A stretch of DNA of 64,000 nt from positions 4,009,984-4,073,983 of the forward strand of contig CM030861.1 of the NCBI GenBank assembly GCA_018105865.1, read 5' to 3'. The notes beneath the pieces were generated by a model. It was not told the origin of the DNA. It saw only the letters and a program-made list of their open reading frames with translations, and ran no database searches. A program made the position numbers and the translations under genes. The DNA is from Metaphire vulgaris. Its lineage: Eukaryota > Annelida > Clitellata > Crassiclitellata > Megascolecidae. Below are positions 44,570-53,205 of this stretch, piece after piece (the first letter of the stretch is position 1; each line of letters opens with the position of its first letter).

Positions 44570-45174
44570 GTTTCTGCCCCAGAACAGAAGATTCCACATG
44601 CATCTGGGTTGCAAAACAAGCATATGGAGACCTCTTTCAAATGGCCCCACTTAAGGGTTCTGTTCTGGACCCCAAACTATTCAATATTTACATCAATGAT
44701 CTCCCGGAAACTTCCTCAAGGAAATTTATCTACGCCAATGACATTTGCTGTGCAACCCAAGCAACAAAGTTTGACAAACTCAAGGAAACTCTAACTAAAG
44801 ACATGTCACTTCTCTCTGACTATTGTAAAAAAAATGGCGACTAACTCCCAGTACTGCAAAGACAGTATCATCTATCTTCCACCTACACCATGCCTCCGCC
44901 TCATGTGAGCTCAATGTGCAACTTGACAGTATGAGAATCCAGCACGAATCTCAGCCAGTTTATCTCAGCGACATTCTTGACCGCAGTCTGTCATTTCACA
45001 AGCACCTCATAAAAACTGTGGCAAAGGTGGGCTCAGGGAACAACATCATTGCAAGACCGACCGGCTCCACATGGAACATGAGTGCTTCCACATTTTGAAC
45101 ATTAGCACTGGCATTATGCTATTCCACTGCAGAATACTGTGCCTCATTATGGTGCCTAAGCCTCCACGTCCACT

Positions 45175-45412
45175 TGTCTGCCTCACTGGCCGTTCCAAGG
45201 AAGCGCCTGTGAATTCCCTGTGGCCTCTGAAAGGGTCTGGAACGGCCTACCTCCACCCGTACAACTCTCTCCTTCGCTCAACATTTTCAAGGAGAGGCTA
45301 AAGACTTGACTGTTCCACACTAGTTATGAACTTTAACTCTGTTATGTGTTTACTCAGTCCACCTGTGGACGAGTCACCACAATAATCTGAACGCTACTTA
45401 CTTACTTACTTA
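45175..45412 (+). mobile_element. L2-like 3' end, same ending as 15310-16985
   Basis: Frame fragments include VWNGLPPPVQLSPSLNIFKE and RLKT; the UTR has 'cacactagttatgaactttaac' and 'gagtcaccacaataatct', shared with 16870-16950. Tail (TACT)n. Interrupts the Jockey-like host after YCASLWC. Confidence 0.75.
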
Positions 45413-45894
45413 CTTGGTCAATTCCAAATTGAACTCCACCATGTGGGTAATTTCTGGAACCATCCGTTCCACCCCGGTTCACTGGCTGTCAGTCCTTAAC
45501 AACATCGCCCTGCCAGCTATCCATCATGACGCTGCAGTGTCTAAGCTCACTGCCCCATTAATGTCCGACCAGACCTATCAACATACACAGACATCTTTGA
45601 CCACCCATCCCAAAGTCTGATGTCTCGTTACCCAATCTGGTTTCCCATGTCCATACTGAACTTCTCTGTACCAGACTTTTGGAAACAGAGTTGGCAGCTT
45701 GATGAGGTAATGAACAAGCCACCTCATCACAGACCCCTGCAAGCACCAAACTAGCTTCAACCTAGTACACTATGATTGGGTCCACCTCAGTCGATATTGA
45801 ACAGGACATGGTCGCTGTGCCACCATGCTCCACCACTGGGGAGCTAGAAACAACTCGAATTGCCCCTGTGGCAACAGACAGACATACTAACATC

Positions 45895-46570
45895 TTAGAC
45901 GACCTTGTACTGATGACGGAGCTGTCTGTGCATCCTTGACTATACTGCCCTTCTGTGATGGTGACTGCAGGTAGGCCGTATGGCAAGCACATCGCCTGGA
46001 GAGGGTTTACCCCAAAAAGAAAGGGACAAGCGCTGAACCAGATGCACTGTCCACTTAAGGCGAGTAGACGCTTAGTAAGATCAAAGGACCATCAATATTG
46101 GCATCGGATGATCAACTCTGCTCATTCCGACGTCAAGCAGACATGAAAACATCTGGGCAGTCTGCTTGGCAAGAATGACAAGTCTCCTCCTGCACCCTCT
46201 AACTATTCAGCTGATTATTGTCATTCATTCATTTACGGTAAAGTTACGGGTATCTAGGATAGAATGGCTATTGCCTGTAACATATCATGTCTACGCCGGT
46301 TCCTCTTTTTTGCATTCTCGCCTACAGCTTCGTTCCAGCAGGCGGTCTCTTCTTTATGTCCCCCTCCATCTAAGACCGTGAAGCTAGGAGAGAGATCCGT
46401 CATGCATGGCAACTCCCTCCTATGGAACTCTCTACTGGACTCAGTGACCACGGTCACCTCCTCCAAGCTGTTTGCTAACAACCTTAAGATGCACTTATTT
46501 AGTATCTCGTACAATTACTCCATGTAAAGAGCTCTTGACTTTGGCGCTGTATAAATTGTCATGAAGAATA
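45895..46570 (+). pseudogene. L2-like element with internal deletion, nested in the Jockey-like host
   Basis: The linker part has RLVRSKDHQYWHRMINSAHS and KHLGSLLGKNDKSPPAPSNY, then a jump to the C-terminal VPPPSKTVKLGERSVMHGN (46350) and LFANNLKMHLF, UTR 'gactttggcgctgtataaattgtcatgaa' and (GAATA)n. The whole RT core is deleted. Host frame resumes at NHIVNNC. Confidence 0.75.
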
Positions 46571-46623
46571 GAATAGAATGAACCACATAGTCAATAACTG
46601 CCACCTCTCCAGATTCGAAGGAG

Positions 46624-46903
46624 CAGTGGCATAGCCAAAGGGGTTTTGGGGGTTAAACCCCCCTTGGCTGCCGACAAAATAATTCTATAAAATTCTTGTA
46701 ATGTTTCCATACATTTTTTATTTTTGGATGCAGTTTTGGGGTCAAAACCCCCTTGGCTGCCGACCCAAAATAATTTCTAAGTGCTATAGAATAGAATGTA
46801 AAGATGTAAGGTGACAGCCTTTTTTTGCTTGTCAAGATTTTTCAAAGTTGGTTATGAGCAAAACCAAAACTCGCCCCTTCTGGAAATCCTGGCTACGCCA
46901 CTG
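46624..46903. mobile_element. hAT-type MITE (280 bp)
   Basis: CAGTGGCATAGCC ... GGCTACGCCACTG with a perfect 8-bp duplication cgaaggag (46616-46623, 46904-46911). Removal joins the Jockey-like frame SRFEG-GLETL. Interior 'ggggttttgggggttaaacccccttggctgccgac' is shared in reverse with 59308-59630. Confidence 0.9.
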
Positions 46904-46979
46904 CGAAGGAGGACTTGAAACTCTGCATCAGGCTCAACCTGACACTGTTGAATGGCTGCAAAAGGAAGGCATACGCTAG

Positions 46980-47682
46980 AAGAAGAAAAGTATTTTTGTT
47001 GCTGATGGTCATGCTAATAAATTGTCTTCAATAAAGGGAAACAATAAATACACAATAATTTAAATCCTTTATATATCATATTAAACAATTTACCTTTGCT
47101 ATATTTTATTCAAGTCTTTTTGAAAGGCTATTAATTTTCAAAAAATAGTAAAAATAAACTTGCCATATATTTGGCAGTGTTTGTCACACTGCTATCTCCA
47201 ACAGTTTGAAAGAAATGATAGTCTGCAACTAACATCACGGAACATACTGTGTGTGAACTCTTGATGTCACTGCCACGTTTTGTTCTTTTTCTTCTTCCTG
47301 CAATGAGAATTATTTAGTGAAACACAGCATAAAGTAAAAAAGAAAAAGAGATAGATCGATCAGCAACAAGCTGGCATCACCCTCACCTTCCTAAGGCATC
47401 AAGCAATCACAAGTGGCCATAGACACTATGGCCCCCGCTGGCTATGTGTAGATGATGATGAGTAAATATAATGTAAAAGGTAAAGGTAGTCCCATACTCG
47501 AATGAGAGTAGAGTCTGGCGCTGATCTCCGGGTACTAGGTAAGCAGCAATGCAGGTGGTTTACACCATTAATCTAGAGTAGGTTGCCATTACTTTCTCTA
47601 GACCTGCGTTTTACCTTCACAGCTTAGCACTGCTACTAATTTATTGACACCTAAGCAATGAACAAAAAAACAAGCATTCAAC
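46980..47682. other. No gene recognised
   Basis: AT-rich. Near 47395-47465 'caagcaatcacaagtggcc' leading into a GATGATGAT run might be another retroelement tail, but I cannot assign it. Confidence 0.45.
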
Positions 47683-47770
47683 CCTGAAGATAAAAGCTCA
47701 AGATAGATAGGAGTGGCGTCGCTGGAGTATGGAACCTGTCTTTGGACAGGGCACCTGAAGAAGAAGCGAT
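47683..47770 (+). mobile_element. RTE-like 3'-end fragment
   Basis: 'cctgaagataaaagctcaag' and 'gtggcgtcgctggagtatgg' match the 3' end of the RTE-like copy at 57800-57860, followed by 'gaagaagaag'. Under 90 bp. Confidence 0.7.
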
Positions 47771-47783
47771 GAACTGCTTGGTT

Positions 47784-47899
47784 GGCTGCCGGCACCACGG
47801 CTAGATCCTGAGATGGTCACCCATCCAAGTACTAACCACGCACGACATTGCTTAACTTCGGAGTTCTGATGGGAAATGGTTGCACAACGCCAAGTAGGC
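47784..47899 (-). other. 5S rRNA-like sequence (pseudogene or SINE head)
   Basis: On the minus strand it starts GCCTACTTGGCG and contains CCGAAGTTAAGCAATGTCG and GTTAGTACTTGGATGGGTGA, the internal promoter region of 5S rRNA, spanning nearly the full 5S length. The 5' stem and 3' end are diverged (ending GGTGCCGGCAGCC), so it is unlikely to be a working 5S gene. It abuts an RTE-like tail in the opposite direction. Confidence 0.75.
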
Positions 47900-47918
47900 T
47901 GCATAAATGTAATGATAT

Positions 47919-47955
47919 ATATATATGTGTGTGTGTATGAGTGTGTTTGTGTGAA
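47919..47955. repeat. (TA)n/(TG)n microsatellite
   Basis: Short TA tract turning into TG repeats. Confidence 0.85.
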
Positions 47956-47994
47956 AGTATGATGACTGTCCATAATTATGATAATGAAATATAC

Positions 47995-48381
47995 CTGCAT
48001 AGACGCTGTCATCACTCTGGTTAGAAAATTGCTTTGAATCTTCTAAATGGATGTGGCTGTTGTTTATCTCTGGTGGATTGCAAAATGCCATGCTGCAATA
48101 AGCAGATTTTCATGTTACTACTACAATAAATTTCACTGCACAACATGCCACAGCATTTCAGAAGAAAAATTATTTAGACATTCACTGCATGCAAAAGTGA
48201 ATTTGCTTGACAAAAGAATTGCAGAGCACGAAACATAACAAATTCCATAAGACCAGGTCAGAAGATTCCCTTCAGGTCGCATGATGCTAATGAAATTCTT
48301 ATTAATGCCTTCATTGCTTTCTTTCATGATTCTAGAAATTCGACTCTGCACTTTTCTCATCAAATTGTTTATGTAAGGACT
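47995..48381 (-). CDS. Candidate two-exon host gene fragment, unidentified
   Basis: First exon 48381-48254 (128 nt, AG at 48382-48383, GT at 48252-48253) reads INNLMRKVQSRISRIMKESN and RPEGNLLT. Second exon 48092-47995 (98 nt, AG at 48093-48094, GTATAT donor) reads MAFCNPPEINNSHIHLEDSK and SNQSDDSVYA. The phases fit (TG + C across the intron). I recognise no family. The upstream frame KLVAIKVRNLRAPKKTENQ (48470-48400) may be part of the same gene. Chance frames of this size are possible in AT-rich DNA. Confidence 0.35.
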
Positions 48382-48499
48382 CTAAGGCTGGTCTGATTTT
48401 CAGTTTTTTTGGGTGCTCTCAAATTTCTCACTTTAATTGCTACCAATTTCTGACTGAATTGAAATTTTAAATCCTCACTATGACTTTTGGCTCTTTTAA

Positions 48500-48986
48500 C
48501 CGCTTCGCCGCCAGAGACCAAAATAATCCTGACGCCACATGCAAATATCATGAAATTTTATAATTTAATTTTATAATATAATATAATATAATATACTATA
48601 ATATAATATAATAATAATTTTATGATTTTTTTTTATTTCATTTACTGGCCTGAAAGTTTGAAAATACTATAAAACTAATAACTTAAACCCTAACCCTTCT
48701 GCTAAGAAAATGGATAGAGATGTGGCAGTTCACCATTGGCTACCTCCACTGCAAGCGCAGGGGATAGAATTTTCGTCCCCCCCCCATTTCAAACAAAATT
48801 ACGCCTAAAATTGTCCCAAAAGTTATCTACAGGCCGACCTTCTTTATTGTTTACGCCAACGATTAATAATTCCATACGCCAAGGATTGCCAAGAGCCAAT
48901 AGGAAAATGCCGGAAAATTCCGGCGCTATGGCGTGAGCAATTTTACCCGTACGCCGGATTTTTCCGGCACGATGGCGGTTAAGCGG
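48500..48986. mobile_element. TTAA-flanked MITE, piggyBac-like (487 bp)
   Basis: TTAA at 48496-48499 and 48987-48990, inverted ends CCGCTTCGCCGCC and CCGCTTAACCGCC. The interior has an AT-rich 'ataatataat' array (48571-48612) and no coding. Confidence 0.72.
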
Positions 48987-48990
48987 TTAA

Positions 48991-49547
48991 TGGCAAGGTT
49001 ATGTTATTGGAACCTACTATCTTTGTTTAAGTCCTACTGTTCTTCTTTCAAAGTGAGAATACAGACCATGCTTTGTCACCATTTTCAAATGGTTTGTCAT
49101 GTACCGGTATAATAGTAAAAAATAACTCAACTGTGAGCTGAACCCTAGAGTACAGAGTGCAGTATATAGAGAATTGGCTTGGGAGTTCTAGATGATCAAG
49201 GCAAGACAACGGATTGTGTGCTTCAAAACATGCAGTGTGTACTTGATCCAAAAATCCAAATGAGGTCTTGAAACAATGTATTATAATTTAATGAGTGATT
49301 GAATAAAGGCTCATGACAAATGAGACTGAGAAATGCAGTGCTAAAATGGTGCAATAGAAGTTGGCGATTAGATTGGTTCACTTAACGGAAGCAGCTCTAC
49401 TGAAAGTTTTCTCCATCTTGCATCAGCCATGGACATAGGCCTGGTTTTATAACTTTGCATGGCTAAATCTGTCAATCTCAATAATTTTTAATGTTTTATA
49501 ATGTTAATATTTTTGGCCACTTTTTAGCTGGCAATATAATCCTTTAA
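48991..49547. other. No feature recognised
   Basis: AT-rich with a 67-codon minus-strand frame at 49251-49048 that shows no motif. Confidence 0.45.
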
Positions 49548-49688
49548 TCGCCAAAGCGCCAAAACGTGCCCATACCCTCAAAGATGACAAAGCGCCCAAA
49601 TGTGCCAATACCCTCAAAGCACTGAAGCGCCAAAATGCACCCATACACTTTAAGCACCAAAGCGCCCAAACATGCCCATGAGCTATCT
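49548..49688. repeat. Minisatellite, about 42-bp unit
   Basis: Roughly three and a half units with 'caaagcgccaaaa.gtgcccataccctcaaag'. Confidence 0.85.
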
Positions 49689-49867
49689 TAGAGTTTAATG
49701 TCTTATCTTGCTTAATATAACATCTATGGAGTTGCAGTCGGAGGTACTCGTATAGGAGGGTTATCCTCAAGATTCTCACAGTTATCTGGCAGAAAAAAAT
49801 GAAATTTATAAGAAAAATTGTCCCTTTAAATCAGGGTATTTAAATTTGCCGTATGTGTAAACAGCAA

Positions 49868-50190
49868 GGGGCTGTCCATTAATTAGGTCAACAATTTTTG
49901 GGCAATTTTTGATCCCCCCTGTCAACAACTGTCAACTTTCAGTTACCCCCCATAATTAAGTCAACAACTTTTGACCCCCAAGATCAATGACAGGTTCCAA
50001 TAACAAGGTTATTATTTTTGCGGTGATGACCATTTTTCCCATTTTTTGCTCGAGTGTCAAAATGTGATGGTAATGACCTTTTTTGCCATGCTTTTTTCCA
50101 TTGTAATAAGTAGTATTCCATGAAATTTCCTAGCTTTTGATTATTTTTAGAAAGTGAAATTGTTGACGTCAACTTCTCTTGACCCCCAGT
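49868..50190. mobile_element. MITE-like repeat related to 963-1100
   Basis: Head GGGGCTGTCCATTAATTAGG followed by alternating 'gtcaacaacttttgaccccc' blocks. Right border uncertain, no target duplication found. Confidence 0.4.
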
Positions 50191-50415
50191 ATATTTGAAG
50201 GAATTAAACTCAATGTCCACATACAAACATCAATAAACTTGAGAGAAATTGAAAAAGAGACTCCACTTACCTCATTTGGCTGCTGTTTATATGAAACCAG
50301 CTTCCTTTGTAACTTCAAAATGTCAAAACAAAAGAAGGGTGACCCAATAAGAAAAGGTATATCTTCGCTAAATACAGTCCTATTTATGAAATTCTTGATT
50401 TATTTCATTCCAAAT

Positions 50416-50504
50416 TCTCTTCTTCTTTAGGTGCCTTGTTTTACAACGTTGGCGACCATGGACTTCCACTCCTCTCTGTCGTATGTCGCTTGTAGCAGTT
50501 CTAC
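50416..50504 (-). mobile_element. 89-bp RTE-like 3' end with perfect target duplication
   Basis: The minus strand ends '...gtggaagtccatggtcgcc' to 'aaagaagaagaga', matching the RTE-like 3' end at 14222-14290. A perfect 12-bp duplication ttcattccaaat flanks it (50404-50415, 50505-50516). A complete, extremely truncated insertion. Confidence 0.8.
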
Positions 50505-50516
50505 TTCATTCCAAAT

Positions 50517-51751
50517 ACATTTCCAATTTTCCATACACCTTTACCTCTCACCAGCAATAGCTTACCATTCAAAAATTTTAGTTGTAGAGCTTTAGACAAC
50601 ATTTTTTGATCTTTAGAGGGGGCTGTTTTGAGCCAGAGAGTGAACTCCCTTGCAAGTTCTATATATTTTGCATGGATGGTTAGAAAGAGGAATAAAAATT
50701 TAAAACAATAGTGCATACCTCATCAATGGGCTCATTAACAGACAACATCGGAAGCAGTGAATCAGAGGTGCTGAAGCGAATTGGTATTGCAAGGGAAAGT
50801 TTTGCCTCGCTGAAAAGAAATATTTGGCGCTCAAGTATCCGCCTCCACACAAAGCTTTGCCTGTATGCAGTTTATATAATTCCGGTGTTGCTCTACGGAG
50901 TAGAAACATGGACTCTGACCTCATCCATGACCAGGAAACTGGATGCATTTCATCAATGGTGCCTGAGAAGAATCCTTAGAATATCGTACATCTTGCATAC
51001 AACAAATGAAGAAGTGATCCGACGTAGAGGAGAGGAACCCTTATCCGTGCAAATACGAAGCAGGCGTCTCCACTACTTTGGGCATGTTGCGAGAGCAGCC
51101 TCAAACATGGACCATGCGAGAGCTCTACAGGAGGCAATTAAAGTCCCCCCTCCCAAATCGTGGAAAAAACCAGTTGGTCCCCCAAGAACTACCTGGACCA
51201 GAACAATTCGATCTGATTTGGCTCCGTGTAATGTTGGACTTTTCACTCCTGGAAAATGGCTCAAAACAGAGATTCTTGGAAATGTGTAGTGGAAAAGGCT
51301 ATGCTCTGTCAGTGAGCTTGCCGATGATGATGATGATGATGATGATGATACCTCATCGTTTTAGCTTTCCAATAGCCTGGAATATAGCAAATTAATTAAA
51401 AACTCCAAACATTTGTTCGAAGCTGATCGAAATGACAATTTATCCTACAGTGGGTGCTTGGGGCAGGAAGACTATATCTCAATCAAATATGGCCTGAATT
51501 TCAAAATTTTTGATCAATTTTGTTCCTATTGCATCCCCCTACATCTTTGCTGCTCACCAAAGCTAGGCTACCACCCAAAAATTGTAGCTGCACAGCTTGG
51601 ACCAAAAAAAGTTTTTTGGGTGTACTGTTTCAGGCCAGATAGTAGACCCTCATCCCAACTTTTTACAAATTTTGCATGGATGGTTAGAAAGAGGGATAAA
51701 AATGCAAAACATTGGGGTGTACCTCATCTTTTGAGATTTAAAAGAATCTGA
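50517..51751 (+). repeat. Coding-like repeat, second locus, split by an RTE-like insert
   Basis: Unit pieces at 50517-50724 and 51413-51751. The plus-strand frame in the second reads FKIFDQFCSYCIPLHL and FAWMVRKRDKNAKHWGVPHL (112 codons); the first has FAWMVRKRNKNLKQ. Both correspond to the minus-strand frames at 33707-34394 (FKIFAPFCSNYTPLEL, KSNKNAQ). A TTAA follows 'cgttgaaggg' at 51867. Family unknown. Confidence 0.55.
50725..51347 (+). pseudogene. RTE-like C-terminal insertion (623 bp)
   Basis: Frame from SSESEVLKRIGIARESFASL, LYAVYIIPVLLYGVETWTLT, DAFHQWCLRRILRISYILHT, RLHYFGHVARAASNMDHARA, PVGPPRTTWTRTI, to stop at 51287; tail (GAT)n. A perfect 10-bp duplication atacctcatc flanks it (50715-50724, 51348-51357). 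5'-truncated with a clean 190-codon frame. Confidence 0.85.
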
Positions 51752-52756
51752 GCAATTGCAAGTTGAAAAATCAAAAATTACATGAAAATATGCAAAAAGC
51801 AGTTTTTGCAGGAATTTTCCAAAAACAATTTCCTCATTATCAGGGCTTTTCCTTTAGGGGTAACTAACCGTTGAAGGGTTAATGTATTTTATCCAGGTTA
51901 AGTGTTGGTCAATAATTATACCTAAGAATTTAGTAAATGATTTATGAAAAGTTCTATAGCATTAGCTTTTATTTTTAGAAAATTAATGGTTGCAGGTTTG
52001 CACTTCATCATCATCAGCTCAAAGTCTCCTTAGGAACCGTCGAGTAGAAAATTAAAAAAATATTTTATCAAGGTCAAGAGCTAGTTCATTTATCTGAAAC
52101 CAGGTTCAAATTTTTACTAGTTCTCCATTAGTGAGCTGACTAACATTCAAATTATCGTGATAGGCTAATACATTTGTATAATTGGCAGGATGAAACATTT
52201 GGTAGGTCATTAATAAAAAAAATAATAAAAGGTCCCAAAATGAGTTCCTGAGATATTCCATATTTAATATAAAGTAAAGACGAATTAGCAGAGTTGATGT
52301 ATACATATTTCTTGTGATTGGAAAGGTAGTTTTAAAACTTGTGATAAGGGGTACCTTTATTTCTACAGTAATTAAGTTTGTCTCCCAAAAGTGTGCTATC
52401 CGAATTCCGGGAAGCTGAGGTTGACGGGTGAACGTTGTATAGCTCTATATACCTCAGTGGACCGGTCTAAAACGACAGGATGTCCCTCCCGACAGTCGCT
52501 AGACTGGAGTGTTGGGCTCATGTTGGCAGATAGTGCATAAACTCCACCTCACCCACCTTCTAGTGGTGGGAGACGTTAGTAGCTGTAGTGGGATACTCAA
52601 CCACTGGTTGAGTAGAGCACTGCAGTGAAACGAACGGGTGAGGATTGGCACCCAGCTGTGGGTTAAACAGTGTGGGGAAGGACACGGGAAACCACCCCAC
52701 TACACAAACCATGAGAGCACTGGTCACCGCATGGAAACTCAGACCACAGAAACTGA

Positions 52757-53143
52757 ATGAGGACAAAGCAAGAAATTACATGCCGGCTCGGTCGTCGCCC
52801 GGATCAACAAGGACCGCGATTCATGTTGGACAACCAGGACATGGACGAGAAGTTAGCTACTGGGAAAAGACAAAGACAGAAACTGCAATTTCTGGATATC
52901 AAAAAAGACATATATATAGGAACATGGGATGTAAGAACTCTGAACCAAACAGGACAATTAGATATACTAATACATCAGTTAAGAAGAATTGAATGGACAA
53001 TACTGGGATTATGTGAAACAAGATGGACAGGGAATGGAGAAATAAACAAAGACGACGTCAAAATCATATACGCAGGAAGAGACGATAATAAACACCAGGA
53101 AGGAGTAGGTATTATGATCAGAAAAGAAGCAAAAAAGCTTTAA
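52757..53143 (+). pseudogene. RTE endonuclease N-terminus, before the frame break
   Basis: 128 codons with IYIGTWDVRTLNQTGQLDIL and LGLCETRWTGNGE, the first motifs of the RTE endonuclease (metal-binding Glu in the ETRW region). The frame ends just after KEAKKL. In the adjacent frame ALIGYKAISERIIKARF continues without a stop into the 869-codon frame, so one nucleotide was gained or lost in the A-rich 'gcaaaaaagct'. The real start could be this ATG or nearer the GTWDVRT motif. Confidence 0.8.
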
Positions 53144-53205
53144 TTGGATACAAGGCAATATCGGAAAGAATAATAAAAGCAAGATTTCACATAAACTGCG
53201 GGAAA

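Larger units (their letters stand above)
40168..46979 (+). pseudogene. Jockey-like retrotransposon RT, cut by seven later insertions
   Basis: Pieces in order: SKPSPFTLTELE (40180), ALKMVKPGIAAGYDNITP (42655), FQLGPMAKKLL (43040), KIIVVLKPKKDPTLAASYRP and LTPDQTGF (43116-43280), RRFHMHLG (44588), APLKGSVLDPKLFNIYINDL, box YAND (44731-44742, first Asp to Asn), LVNSKLNSTMWVISGTIRST (45412), TGHGRCATMLHHWG and CPCGN (45808-45870), NHIVNNCHLSRFEG (46580) and GLETLHQAQPDTVEWLQKEG with stop at 46979. 5'-truncated next to the L2-like tail. A related C-terminus is at 58440. Confidence 0.82.

Noticed and set aside
48047..48238. Plus-strand frame with CxxC and two His (zinc-finger-like)
   Set aside because: Spacing does not fit a known finger, and it overlaps the better-supported minus-strand exon pair.
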